Assembly (NCBI GenBank): GCA_016165875.1
Contig: JABBOT010000010.1
Location: 10,030,277-10,094,276 of the forward strand
Direction: 5' to 3'
From: Acanthopleura granulata
Lineage: Eukaryota; Mollusca; Polyplacophora; Chitonida; Chitonidae
Length of the DNA stretch: 64,000 bases
Both the position numbers and the translations under genes were made by a program. The notes under the pieces were generated by a model. That model was not told the origin of the DNA. It searched no databases and saw only the letters and a program-made list of their open reading frames with translations. Position 1 is the first letter of the stretch. Every line of letters starts with the position of its first letter. Shown here piece by piece: positions 47,601 to 59,063 of the stretch.

Positions 47601-50600
47601 AAAATACACGGTACTCCTGGCTAGTTACTGCAGATGAACTTCCCCTCAGGACTGGTTTCACACATGAGTTTTGATAACCAAACCTAGGATTACCTTTTGA
47701 GCAAGGCAGGGAATGTTCATGGAATTGGTGGCAAAGCCCATGGGGAAGGTGATGGCATCCTCCACGCCCAGGAACTTGGCCACCTGCTGATCCAGGTGTC
47801 TGTGAATGTCCTGATGACCTGTTAATTACACAAACATTCCTGTGACTGTCCAATACCACCAGTCGCCCCAGATCCTGCTGTGATAACTTAGCCATTGACA
47901 CAACCCTCAAAGGGCAGAGCAGAGCACTAATTACACTAGCAACCAATTTGAAATTACAGGCATCAGCGTAATCATATGTACCTTATATGAGGTAAAGTTT
48001 AGCAAAAAATCTCACAGATCTAAAAAGTGATTCTGAAGACTCGAGGTGTTCGGAAAATTAGGCGGGATGACACCCTAGTGGAAAAATTGAAAGGAGTCAC
48101 CGTAACTGTTAGGATCTTCAGAATTTACATGTATTTAATAATCACCTCATAACCCCTCATCATAAAGGACCTACCCAGTGTATACTGCCTCGCACGCTAC
48201 CACAGTGAAGATCGGCTCTCCCTCCAGGCAGTATTTTATGACATTTATCTGCTTGTAAAAATGCCCTGTTGAAGGCAAATTTCAGGTCCTTTATGATAGT
48301 TATATGTATTTGTGATTATGCTGATGCATGTATCATGTCATGCAGTTTGGTTTAGCAATAGCCTTAACCCTGACTGGGAACCGAAATTTTAGTAAATGAC
48401 TCGATTTTCCTATACTGACAGTACTACACATGGCGAAAGGCTATATGTACCAGTGAAGCCACCTGTCAAAGCTATACTCAATTAGAACAGGTTCCAATGA
48501 TCTTAAAGTAATTCTAAATTCATATCAGCTCATTATGCGAGAATAATACAGATCATAACACCACCAACGCATCCAGTGAGACAAACTCTGAATTTTGAAC
48601 GGTAGCAATCATGGGAATGTAGAAATTTGTTCTAAGGGACAGAACTCTTAGGTGTTACATAGGAAGGGAATAACCAAAATGTGCTTAGAGATTGAGTAAA
48701 ATGATCTGATTGGTTGATTAAGAGGATGAGGTTTGTTGTCCACCAGCTTCCATAAAAACTTTAATTCCATCTAAATAATTTGTCTCGTTCTGTCTGTGTT
48801 ACAGCCTTACATTGCACCAGACCATAGGAAGGGCAACAAAACCAACATAAGAGAATTATGTGACCCCACTGTTGTGGTAGACTCAGCTGCTCTTCCCAAA
48901 ATTAGGATCATCTTTACTGACAATAGCTGCTTAAGATTTTTTTATTTATTTACTTGATTGGAGTTTTATGCTGTACTCAAGACTATTTCACTCACACGAC
49001 GACGGCCAGTATTACGGTGAGAGGAAACGGGGCAAAGCTTGTTGAGCTAAGTTGCTTAAAAGTTTCTTCTGTTCATTATCAAAACAAAAAATGACCACCC
49101 TTTTAATAGTCAATATCTTCATGGTTTAAATCCAACTGCTCCATGAGCCCCAGGTATATTTGTGCTAACTGTGACATGGCGGTCTTTTTCACTCATGAAT
49201 TACCAGGTGACAAGATGTCAGAATTACCGTACACTTAAAGGAAACACAATTTTATGGCGCACAGCTTTGACATGTTGTGGATATCAAGGTCGAACAGACC
49301 GAGTTCCATGTTAGTGACTGGAAGGGAACAGAGGTGTATGTCTGACAATTATGTTGGGAAGTATGAAACAGATGTTAGATCTAGTGCAGTGCGTACATGT
49401 CCTTGTAACAGGACAGACAAAGTCCGGCGTAGATGTTACATGTTACATATACATTGCCATCATCTAATTACTTATTTGACTTTTGTTCAATACCAAACCC
49501 CACTGACATTAGCTGACCTACATGAACTCTGCCCTGTTACAAACCTACCCAGCTCTTGGCGGCTTCCACCTACTCCCACACCCAGCTCGTAGGTTATTTT
49601 GCGGACGTCTTCCTTGCACGGCCCATCTCTTTCAGCAAATCCCAGGTAATTATATGATCCTAGGTTGATGGCCTCAATCTCATCTCCAGTCAGCCTACAA
49701 GTGATCAAGAGATTTTAGCCACAGACTTGATAACAGGGAAACAAACATTTAGTCAGCCATGTACTTCCACCTATAACTTGTGACACAATGCCACATTATG
49801 ATATAGGTGACCACCGACCACAAGTCATGAATGATCTACACAGGTGCTGACAATGTGACAATACTCCCAGTGTCAACATATCCTAGAATCGGCAGTTTTG
49901 TCTGAAGTCTCTTTTGCCAAGGACAGTCAGTGCAAAACTCACCCAACTCTGAAAACAGCCCACACAGCAATGTTTCAGATGATTGTAAACTGAAGCAATG
50001 ACACTGGCCTGAGACACTGGTCTGATATTAGTTACAACAGGGCTCCTAAGTATCTAACACCAAAGGAGTCTGATATTTTTAATACATTATCTTGTTTTAA
50101 TCACTAGCAATGTTTTAAAGCAAACTTCTTTTTTTCAAGAGTACAAATGTATCAAGTCATAAATACCCATCAGCTACCATTTCATAGAAGTTTCAACCAC
50201 CTTATCACCCTGCAAGCTGGTGAAAAATCATGCAATTGTATGTGATTCAGGCTACGTCTAAAAGGTGAAGTTATTCATTCCACTTCTTAATAAACATGTC
50301 ACATACATGTACAAAGACAACTTTAAATACAATATTCGCGATGAAGTCGTTTCAGTCATTTGAAATGGTTTATGCAATGTTCATAATGTTGGTGATACTC
50401 ACTTGAAATTCCAACCGTAGTCGTCTGTTTTTCTTTCCAAAACTTTTATTTGAGCCCCCGCAGCACTAGCAACAGGTCTATTCCAGCAGTCCTGAATTCG
50501 GCGATACACATTCCGTGTGTAAAAACTTTCCCAGCTTTGATACAAAGGAACAAAACCCTACAGAAAATAACCAAATATAACTCAAGTAATTACATAGTAG

Positions 50601-53600
50601 ATACAGGTACAGTAGGTGTTAGGCCTCTTATTGACAGCCAGACTAACACAGCGGTGTGGAAGGCGAGTCATCTGATTTGAGCTAAAATTACATGTACCAG
50701 CTATGACAACAGCTGGAGTACAAACTACAACAGAAATGTACAGACAACTGCAGAGGCCAATCTACAGAAACCCCACATGACTGAACTTCTCTGCCACATT
50801 TCCTAGTCTAGACGACACGTATTAAAACTTTCCATCTAGTTTCTACCTTGGCTGCTTTTAAAATTGTTTTGTAACATGTACAGTATAATATAATACACTG
50901 AAATGGTGTTTTATGTCAGATTAAATAGCATAAATTTTAACTAGGTGATTTAAAAGGAAAAACACAAATTAAGAATAAGAATTCATAATTGGATGCACAT
51001 GTACATATGTCACTGTGTTAATTATTTTAGGTCATTTATTTGTCATATTAGGCCACTGACCCTACTCAATGATCTAATGTGTTCGAACCCCAAGCTGGTA
51101 ATGTATTTACATACACCGGTATAACCGAAGCAGTGCACCAGTTTTATCTTCCCCTAAATGTATGCACTTGAACAACAGGCTTGTTTTAATATCATACATA
51201 TGCTAACTGTCCTGGCGGAGTGGACAGGGCTCAACACAAGCTACATGTACTTATCAATAAAAGTAATATTTTACAAGATTTATTTGCCTCTAAAAATCTG
51301 CCATTCTGTTACACAAGCTATTAACCATTTACAGAGAGTGTGTTATCTGAATTTGATAGACCAAAGTGAGGGCCAGAGGTCAATGACCCATTGGTGAGAA
51401 GCTTCCCCATACTACAACCTATGGCTGTATGTATGTATCCCTCTGGTTCCGGACCTCTGACTAACCCACAAGTGGCTTAGCTGTCTATTTATAACAATAA
51501 CAAATCTAACTGTGTAGCTTGTGTAAAGTTCTGAACCAGTTGTATCCAGGGAAGAACACTTTACCAGCATATGTTTCAATCTTTTTTTAAAGGTGGTGAG
51601 AATCCATGTTATAAAAAACAGCATCCAATACTTGCACAAGTTTACATGTAATCAGAGAGAGGGGAGCCGACTGGCAGCCACTGATGATTTATTTATTTGA
51701 TTTATGTTTCACGTGAAACATTTCACTTACAAGACGGCTGCAAGTATTATGGTGCAAGGACAGCCACTGATGAAGCCCTATGATACAGCTAACATCAAAC
51801 AATGTCCTTCAGGTCTTATTATAAAGTGCAAGCATGTATGTGGGCACCATCATCCTGTGTAAATGTCAATTTTATGAAGTATAGTGTATACCAAAGGTTG
51901 AAAGTATGGAAGCATGTTGTATAACAAAGCTTGACTACAGATACACAGTAAGTTTTTTTTTTTTTCGTTTTGTTTACCTAATCTGATGGCCAACCACTCG
52001 GATATTTATTAGTTTTATATCACACAACAAACCAACATGATCAAGAACTTCATACATACAGAATACAGCTGTGAGGAAAATTGTCAAGAAATCCTCTAGC
52101 ATGAGGTACATACATGTGGGCTTCTCATATCATACACAATTTAGATGTGGTAGCATGGTTACCAAAGACCTCGCCTGCAGGGATACATGGCAAGAAAGTA
52201 ACAAAAAAATGTTGATGAGATAGAGAATTAAAATTAATATAGTTGTGAAAGTGCATAACAAACTTCTGAATGGTGCAATTTTTGATTTTATTTATTTATT
52301 TGATTGGTGTTTTACGCCATACTCAAGAATATTTCACTTATACGACGGCGGCCAGCATTATTGTGGGAGGAAACCGGGCAGAGCCCGGGCGAAACCCACG
52401 ACCATCCACAGGCTGCTGGAAAACCTTCCCACGTTCGGCCGGAGAGGAAGCCAGCATGAGCTGGGCTTGAACTCACAGCGACCGCATTGGTGGGAGGCTT
52501 TGGGTTATTGTGCTGCGATAGCACGATAACCAACTGAGCCACGAAGGCCCCCCATTTTGTTGAGCATTACTTTCCCTGTTACTGAGCGTCGCATGGTGAA
52601 ATTTGTAACTTACAGTAATTAATACGGACGTATTAATAAATGTAACTTTGAAGGTGAAATATCTTTTTCATGTAACATACTGTTTAGGGTCAAAAAATGT
52701 AATTTCTCTCACAAGAAAGTATACAACAAAATAATAGTTTGCAAAACTACTTTATTTAAACGCAGCCATATGATCTATAATTGGAGTGAGTTAGTATAAG
52801 AGGAGGAACCAGACTTTTTGCACACTCATTAGATATGTACAAGTATCTTCATTTCATTTATTAAATATTAAACTTACACGTGGAAAGATTAAATGTTTCA
52901 AGGGTGGTAACATTATTTACAGACCCAATACTACCTACATTTGTCTCCCTGGGTGACTTTTTCTTAATGTAAATATGGCGACCATAAAAAACATTGCGAA
53001 ATACGCCGTGTTTTTTGTCCAATATAGGGCAAAAATGATCTTTCAGGCGATATCTCATGGAAGTCAGCTTGCAAGAATGTTAGATCTCCTTTGTGGATTT
53101 CTTTTAAGCCAAATCGGCACGTCACGGCGTTGTTGTTGTTGTTTAATGAAGATGAGGTCGTTTGAAACTGTTCAAACTGTTTGTTTGAACAGTTTGTAAA
53201 CAGTTACCTTCTACACATTTTAACTTATTCTATATTCAGCAGGTGTGGGAATAACTACACCCCGAGTTTTCACTTTTCTCAAAAACAATTGTTTTCATCA
53301 GAATAATAACCGAAATACCAGTACGCACTAAAAACTGAAACCTCATACTTGCTTCCACCATCAACAAGTATTTAGATTTGACAAGTCTGTGAGCCAAACA
53401 GTTGCTCTTTTTTAATGAAGTAGCCTCAGAGAGCTGTTTACGCGTGGCTTATATGCACTGGTACACGCCAGGACGCATGGCCACCCTTAGCCTGGGGGCT
53501 ATGTGGACCCGACATCTGTATAATGCTTGTATAATGCTATCAACTTCTGCCGCATGCACATTAGATTCTTTCCGAAAACACATAAATCACCTTGATTCTG

Positions 53601-56600
53601 AAAGTTGAAATATTTGCGCATATTTTACCACAATCACTACTTATCCTTACCGCAACATTCTCAATTAAATTTTAGCGAAGTCGAAAATACAGTCAGCTGG
53701 CACATGCTGTCATGGCCTTCAAACCTGTGTCTACAAGGTGTGCATGTTCATTGCAGGTTGACCTTTCCATGACATCATATCTTCAAATTTACATCCATAC
53801 TGAACAAATCTACACCTTCAATCAATCTGCATAAAGGTCAACCACTGGTGTGCATGTGCATAGAGCAAGAGCCAGGTTGAGCTGATGACAACGCATGTGA
53901 GTGTAAGTCAGATGTGTGAAGTATTTTGGATTTGCTGATCGTAAAGGCTAGAGAATTTGAAAAAATGGAAGAAGAACAGGGAATGTCTTGGTGAAGATAG
54001 TTTATCTCAGTTTTACCCAGTTAATGTATGTCTTTGTTCATTTTGCAAGGATTTTCGTAGCGCAGATTTTCGTAACGCTGACTTTTGTCGCTCGCTATTT
54101 TTAAATACCACTATTTTAACCTCCACAGCTCCTCACAGAATCCAAGCTGTAATCTATGCCTAACCCTATATTAAAAGATCACAGTCGAAATCCTTGGCTA
54201 GTAATGTAGGCACATTTACATCACAATCTCCAAAACTTTGTTACACATTCAATGATTCAGCATATGTCTACCATGCAGGAATCTGTTAATCTAATCTGTT
54301 TCTGAGAGAAAAATTTTCTTGCTTTGAATGATATTAAGAATGCAATACTGCTGGACAATAATTAATCACTGCTTTCTGCCACAAAATATTTAGGTGCATG
54401 TTTTGCATGTCACATATAAAAGTTGAATGCACTGGCCATTATTCATGTGCATACGTGTATGTGTTCAAGCATTATTTCCAGCCTTGCCATGGAATATCCT
54501 CCTTGTCTTATTGTGCTGTACATGTGTGCAAACCCTTGAGTTCAATGCAGTACTTTGTAAGACACCATCCCTAACATTTTGTTTAACACGGATTCTAATA
54601 AACAGTACACTAAGTCAGGAACTCAGTTATTTATGGTATTCAATACGCACACACACAATCAACAATGGAATATCCCCCTTGTGTTATTGTGCTCTACATC
54701 TGTGCAAACAGTGACTTCAATACAGCTGTACATGAAGTACTTTTCAAGATACCACTCCTAACATTTTGTGTAATGTTTGGACGAAAAACGTCGACGCTCA
54801 GGGTACGACATAACCTACGCCTGCACATGTACTTATAAAATATACAATATATAGCTAAAAATATACAATGTCACACCAAGTAATCTTTCAAATACATCTT
54901 TACCTGATGCGGATGCATGCATGTAGATGAAAGCTACATAAAACATGGACTATACTGCCCTAGTGACAAAAGGAAGCAAGCGACAAAACGAAAATTTTCC
55001 ACATTTGGATTTTTTAGTGTCTCTACTTAATAAGACTTTGAAAATTTTGCACACCTTCCAGTTATCCTCTTTTTAGTCAAGCATAAATAGAGGCTTTAAC
55101 AAAATACCATCGATATAAATTCTAATTTGCATTCCAGAGTCAAATAAAAAGTTTGACTAGTTTTCAATAAATTAGGGTACTAAGCGGTAGTAAGCAGGCT
55201 ACTAGTAAAAACACCAGTAACTGTTGCTTGCCCGCTTGACTTAATCCTTGCAGCACACCTGTACTGCAGGAAGATCTCTGGAGCTCAGTAACAAAGTATC
55301 TCATAGTTTCCTGGACTGACATGACTGTACTGAGAGTACACACATGCGCACACATAGACAACAACCCTGCACCAAAAATCCATAAAAGTACTGAAATTAT
55401 AAAAATCTACAAATACATCGTCTTAATTATTAATTATACACACATGCACACTGCACTGTGGAGACTTTCCCTCATTCTTATAGTATTCACAAAGCCTGCT
55501 TAGTGAATCCATCGTAACTAAATCAACATCTGGCAAGGAAAGTGTATAGACTTAATATACTCATGAACTAGTCAGTGTTAGGAAGACCAAACAAATGGAC
55601 ACTGGCACTAGCAAATTACTTACCTGGCTCAATTCCCGGCTAGATGAAATGTGATGTTGTTTGTAGAGGCCCAGAAACTCTCGAATATGACCAACAATTA
55701 TTAAAATCCCATAGCTAATGTAGGTATAAACAGCCATAAAAAGTGGAGTTTCTTCAAAATACTCCTGAAACTTTGGGGATTTCTAAAAAGACAAAGAAAA
55801 ACAAATAATAATAATAAAATAAACAGATAAAATAACTTCATTTACATAACTTACATCCGTACGTACATAACATCCGGTGTCACGTGACATAAGATAACAT
55901 AACATAAAATAACGCAAAATCTGTTTTTGTCATTTGAAAATACCACAAGCATGGCTTTGTTTAATAGCCTGAATGGATATGCATTCCTAAGGTTATTTAA
56001 CAGCAGCAATAACTCTTCTCTACGCCATCAGAATGCACATTTTTCACTCAAAATGCTGTGTACACGTAGTTAACCGTTTGGTGTCCGACAAGAAAATGAA
56101 GCAAGTTGACAAGTGCCCTACCCTGTAGTCGGTGGTACTCTTCTCTATTCCCAAATAAATACATAACCAAAACTGCACAAACAATGCCTGGAGATGATCA
56201 GAAGAGACAAACGATACTAGACATGGACCAAAAAAATATACAAGAATTCCTTGCTGCACTATGGACCATGCTGCACTGATCAAGGTTTATAAAAGTATTG
56301 CCAACTGATGTCATTTAACATTATACACAGCCACTTGCAAGGAGGCAACTGATCACGGAAGGCTCGAAAAAACCTGCCATTAATATGGAAGAGTTACTTC
56401 AAAAGAGATAATTTCGGCAGAGGCAAATTCTTTGAGGAATCACTTAATTTCTTTTTTGCAAAACGGCCAGTATTCAGCAATCAATCAACATGAACATCGA
56501 AGAAACCTTATAGGTGTGTCCATCTGCAAAATTGCATCCAACCAGGGATTATCAACTTTAAAGTAAAAGCAAGACTAAGTTTTTATCAAATTTGTTAACA

Positions 56601-58620
56601 GAGTTTTGCGCTATATGTACTTCGGACTTAAAATGGTAAAACCTGTTACTTAGTTATACCTTTACTTGTTCTTTATAAAATTTAGCCAGTACACATATCG
56701 GTATTCTCTCCATGCAATGTTGAGGATAACCTACGTGGTGCATGATTTGGATTTAATCGCACATTAGGCTTTCAAAAACAAAACGATTTCATCAGCTTGA
56801 AGCAGCTGCATTTCGTCATGACGGAGGAAAAAGGTTGATGGAGACTGGTTCTTTGGGCGATATCTTTGGCACATGTTGATGTTGTCGACAGGTAGGTACT
56901 TTTCACAAATATATGGATTCATGTGTGCATGTACGTATGCTTGAGGTTTTATGCCATGCTTAATATTTTTTCTGTCACATGACGACAAGGATTCCTTTGA
57001 ATGTATATATACTGTGTCTTCTTGTGGCACAGTGAGTTCATGCCGCCAATGTGCTGTCGCCACTGCAATATCATGCCAAAAACACAAGACATCACACCCC
57101 TTCCTTGCTCTAACCTCTGAGTGCTGAGCGCAACAGAAAATACCATTTTTAAAGTCTCTGATATGACCCGACTTAGGACTGATTCCGGATCTCCCTACCT
57201 TGAAGCAGACGCTCTAACCACCAGGCCACCAAGACAGTCGAAATGGAATCATGGCAGTATCACTCTGGGTCAGAATAGAACCCAGAGACATACTCTATAG
57301 AACTATGTTGATTTGTGATGGCTTAGGCAGAGTCCAACTTTCAAAGTGGCAATTTAAAGCAAGTGGTTTGGTCTTTAACATAGCCAGTTAAGATAATGAG
57401 TCAAGAATAACTGACTATGGCATATCGGCAGAATACTGAAGCCATACGATAATGACGGAGTTCAGAACTTGGGTTTCAGCTGAGAGCTGAACTAGAAATG
57501 AGCTAACCCGCTGAGATCAAAGGAAGTACAGTGTACGTGTGTTTTGTGGTTGGCAACTTGTGACATGTTCTTTCAGGGAGATAACCATGAACACCCCACC
57601 CCTATCCTTCTATGTATGAAACCCTTGACACAGGTAGCTGGTTTCGAAAGCAATACATCCAAGGTTTCCCTTGAGACAAGGTGAATTAAAACAAACCCAT
57701 GAAGGCAGCTCACCATTAGTTTGGTCACTGAACCTTATTCATGTAGGTGTATTCACCATCCTCGTGAAATGTAGGCCTATGACACTTTGATTCTAAAAGA
57801 AACATGGACAGGGAAGCTACACCAACCAGTACCAATGCCAGTAATTTTTTGTTACAAGAAAATTTACACATATCGGTACTCTACTTCACGCAGTGTTGAG
57901 GATAACAGGCGGGGAGCTCCATCGGCAAAACTGCATCCAATCTGGGACTATCAACTTTAAAGTACAAGCAAGACGAAGTTTATTCTCAAATTTGTTAGAC
58001 TTTTGCGCTGATCCAACAAGGACACGACCGATTTACATCCACCAAAGCTAAAACATAATACGTTACAGTTAATTCGGGTTGGGTATTAAAGGAAAACCAA
58101 CTGAGGTGCTAATACCGACATCGAAAAGAGCGTGAAGTTTGACAGAGGCTATGCTCACAGTTCGTAAACTGCTTGACAGTCTTCGATCGGACACATTTTC
58201 TGGCGTAGATGTTCTTTTCTAATATCCTATCATTTAGGTTCCACAACACGCTAGCTAACCCGCATAACGAGCGGCGATAAAACAGAGAACAAGCATAATC
58301 AACATGAAGTTTGGTGCCGAGTTTCTAAAAGTGTCACTGCTAGTGTCACTCAGTCAGTAACTGGATAAAAATCCTACCATTTTTCATACAAAAAACACGG
58401 ATGACAAGACATCGATTCTATAATTCTGGTCAACTACGTCTATAAATATGAAAACCCACTCGTACACTACCTGTTTATGCCCATTATGAGTTTTCCCCAG
58501 CCCGCTGACATGACCGTTCTCCGGCATCTTTCCGACACTCGGCTTTGCGAGCCCACAAGCGGGGGCCATCTTGTTGTGTTGATCCGGTGTAGAATTCCCT
58601 CGTATAAGCCGTGATTTCAT
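41511..58620 (-). CDS. Serine palmitoyltransferase, catalytic subunit 2/3-like, copy B
   Basis: Second gene for the PLP-bearing subunit of ER serine palmitoyltransferase. Exons in transcription order: 58620-58471, 55782-55624, 50557-50403, 49694-49549, 47818-47694, 46910-46817, 46202-46097, 43997-43778, 43275-43149, 42663-42528, 42146-42017 and 41600-41511. All are GT-AG with an open frame of 545 residues from the first ATG, or 528 from the better-context ATG at 58,569 (aagATGG). One membrane segment lies in exon 2. DEAHS begins at residue 337, and the PLP lysine in [12 protein letters not shown] is residue 372 (43,817-43,819). Exons 3-11 match copy A in length and phase. It keeps KHNNM and GAFGR, as in human SPTLC2. 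Partner SPTLC1 is not in this window. Local duplications disturb exon 8, exon 10 and exon 12 borders, but the frame is intact. Confidence 0.94.
42017..42146 (-). CDS. SPTLC copy B, exon 11
   Basis: 130 nt. Encodes [39 protein letters not shown]; donor 'aag|gtcagt'. Confidence 0.93.
42486..42545 (-). repeat. 18-bp triplication of the exon 10 splice donor
   Basis: On the minus strand 'aaagtagggtaagttac' recurs at 18-bp steps. Donor hexamers lie at plus positions 42,522-42,527, 42,504-42,509 and 42,486-42,491. Confidence 0.9.
42528..42663 (-). CDS. SPTLC copy B, exon 10
   Basis: 136 nt. Encodes [20 protein letters not shown] and [18 protein letters not shown]. The donor 'gtaagt' is followed by two further tandem copies of the same splice site. 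Confidence 0.92.
42876..43112 (-). mobile_element. tRNA-derived SINE in intron 9
   Basis: On the minus strand 'cttatgttcaaatccagtgc' carries a B box (near 43,070). It is followed by 'ggctgctttgacccag', 'ccaccatcatatcaggagag' and 'aactcttgagtatggtactg', the shared SINE tail. The head differs from the SINE at 52.3 kb. Confidence 0.65.
43149..43275 (-). CDS. SPTLC copy B, exon 9
   Basis: 127 nt. Encodes [20 protein letters not shown] and [19 protein letters not shown]; acceptor 'ccttcag', donor 'gtcagt'. Confidence 0.93.
43778..43997 (-). CDS. SPTLC copy B, exon 8 (active-site exon)
   Basis: 220 nt. Encodes [29 protein letters not shown] and [16 protein letters not shown]. The TLTKS leucine replaces phenylalanine of copy A and human. 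A near-copy of its acceptor lies 113 bp upstream. Confidence 0.95.
44096..44150 (-). repeat. Duplicated copy of the exon 8 3' splice site
   Basis: On the minus strand 'ctgatttatgttgttttcag' followed by 'catggaaggtttcattg' repeats the real acceptor and first 17 nt of exon 8, 113 bp upstream of it. The offset is not a multiple of three. Confidence 0.8.
44195..44640. repeat. 24-bp minisatellite, ~18 copies
   Basis: Units of 'ctacctacatgtaaatctg' plus 'ggaat' or 'aggat' run head to tail in intron 7 of SPTLC copy B. Because the period is eight codons and units lack stops, long frames stay open on both strands. I regard these as artefacts, not genes. Confidence 0.92.
45003..45095. repeat. ~47-bp direct duplication in intron 7
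   Basis: 'ccaccgtggtacccactctt' ... 'tgtatcacgccag' is repeated as 'ccattgtggtatccactcct' ... 'tgtatcatgccag'. Confidence 0.75.
46097..46202 (-). CDS. SPTLC copy B, exon 7
   Basis: 106 nt after 'gttgaccag'. Encodes [20 protein letters not shown] and [11 protein letters not shown]; donor 'gtaaga'. Confidence 0.93.
46817..46910 (-). CDS. SPTLC copy B, exon 6
   Basis: 94 nt. Encodes [20 protein letters not shown] and [11 protein letters not shown]; donor 'gtaagt'. Confidence 0.94.
47694..47818 (-). CDS. SPTLC copy B, exon 5
   Basis: 125 nt. Encodes [20 protein letters not shown] and [13 protein letters not shown]; donor 'aag|gtaatc'. Confidence 0.93.
48936..49048 (-). mobile_element. SINE fragment (family of 52.3 kb) in intron 4/5 region
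   Basis: 'tttatttatttacttgattg', 'ctcaagactatttcact' and 'acgacgacggccagtattac' match the tail half of the SINE in reverse orientation; the head is missing. It lies between exons 4 and 5 of SPTLC copy B. Confidence 0.8.
49549..49694 (-). CDS. SPTLC copy B, exon 4
   Basis: 146 nt. Encodes [20 protein letters not shown] and [15 protein letters not shown]; donor 'gtaggt'. Confidence 0.93.
50403..50557 (-). CDS. SPTLC copy B, exon 3
   Basis: 155 nt, 'tctgtag' acceptor and 'gtgagt' donor. Encodes [20 protein letters not shown] and ends in the DDYGWNF motif. Confidence 0.92.
51688..51760 (-). mobile_element. Short SINE fragment with 13-bp target-site duplication
   Basis: A 73-bp degenerate piece of the 52.3-kb SINE tail ('tttatttatttgattta', 'atttcacttacaagacggct') is flanked by exact copies of 'cagccactgatga' at 51,675-51,687 and 51,761-51,773. 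The exact duplication implies recent insertion of a truncated copy, even though the body is diverged. Confidence 0.8.
52286..52553 (-). mobile_element. Full-length tRNA-derived SINE
   Basis: On the minus strand the head 'ggccttcgtggctcagttgg' carries an A box and 'gtgagttcaagccc' a B box. It is followed by a conserved body ('tggcttcctctccggc', 'cggtttcctcccacaataat') and the tail 'gtgaaatattcttgagtatg', 'gcgtaaaacaccaatc' ending in (aaat)n. It is the best-preserved copy of this family here, in intron 2 of SPTLC copy B. Confidence 0.92.
54489..54780. repeat. 176-bp direct duplication in intron 1/2 of SPTLC copy B
   Basis: 'atggaatatcctccttgtct', 'tattgtgctgtacatgtgtg' and 'cctaacattttgt' near 54,489-54,582 recur 176 bp later (54,665-54,775) with scattered changes. 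Confidence 0.8.
55624..55782 (-). CDS. SPTLC copy B, exon 2
   Basis: 53 codons, phase 0 on both sides, with 'tttttag' acceptor and 'cag|gtaagt' donor. Contains [19 protein letters not shown] and the membrane segment. Confidence 0.9.
56516..58012. repeat. Dispersed direct repeat with permuted order in intron 1
   Basis: Block A ('tgcatccaaccagggattat', 'caactttaaagtaaaagcaa') lies at 56,516-56,618 and 57,915-58,012. Block B ('acacatatcggtattctctc', 'gttgaggataac') lies at 56,690-56,730 and 57,866-57,906. The order is A-B, then B-A, in the same orientation. Confidence 0.7.
56939..57236 (-). mobile_element. Full-length second-family SINE
   Basis: On the minus strand the head 'tggcctggtggttagagcgt' is A-box-like. 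The body has 'cgctcagcactcagaggtta', 'tgccacaagaagacacagta' and 'ccttgtcgtcatgtgac', matching the copy nested at 32.5 kb. It lies in intron 1 of SPTLC copy B. Confidence 0.82.
58471..58620 (-). CDS. SPTLC copy B, exon 1
   Basis: Up to 50 codons, ending HNGHKQ before 'cag|gtagtg', phase 0. Three in-frame ATGs exist. The second (58,569, 'aacaagATGGCC') has the best context, giving a 33-codon exon with the start [19 protein letters not shown]. The polar, glycine/asparagine-rich composition fits the cytosolic N-terminus of SPTLC2. Confidence 0.8.
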
Positions 58621-59063
58621 TGGTTTATCCTAACAACAGGTCCAATGAGATCTCGACTACCGGTTGTTCATGAGCACGTGCACCAGCTGTGAGGGGTTCT
58701 AGACGATCTTTGTCAAATGGAGAATCAGTAAATCTTTCAAGGGTGAAACGTTTCGTTCACCATACGCTGTGTATAGAAAGAAAATGCCAATCTTTTTCAG
58801 AAAAAAATTATTTGATGTCTTTTGCTGGGTTTGAATATTCAGCAAAACAAGACGCCCATGTGCCCCCCACTCCCTTCCAACAGATGAACTGCATCATTTT
58901 CATAACAACCAAGTGCGCATGCCACATTGATTACGTCACGTGTCAGCCAGGAACGGCCATTTATTTGTGGAGTGCGCAGAATAGTAGAAGATCATTGAAT
59001 TCAGAGAAAAAAGCTTGCTTATTGGTGTCAGTTTTCAGTGTAAACTATAATCTTTTGGTAAAA
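58621..59063. promoter_or_regulatory. Candidate bidirectional promoter
   Basis: Only 443 bp separate the first ATG of the minus-strand SPTLC gene from the start of the plus-strand gene. The interval holds CCAAT (58,642-58,646), an E-box CACGTG (58,675-58,680) and a composite TTACGTCACGTG (58,931-58,942) joining a CRE-like site and an E-box. Shared regulation is inferred from spacing; no TATA box is evident. Confidence 0.5.

Noticed and set aside
51040..51160. B-box-like 'gtgttcgaacccc' suggesting another SINE or tRNA gene
   Set aside because: No convincing A box, cloverleaf or SINE tail could be traced around it.
58689..59063. In-frame upstream extension of the acidic protein
   Set aside because: Its composition differs from the downstream part, and it spans the probable promoter with its CRE/E-box motifs; the ATG at 59,064 has good context.
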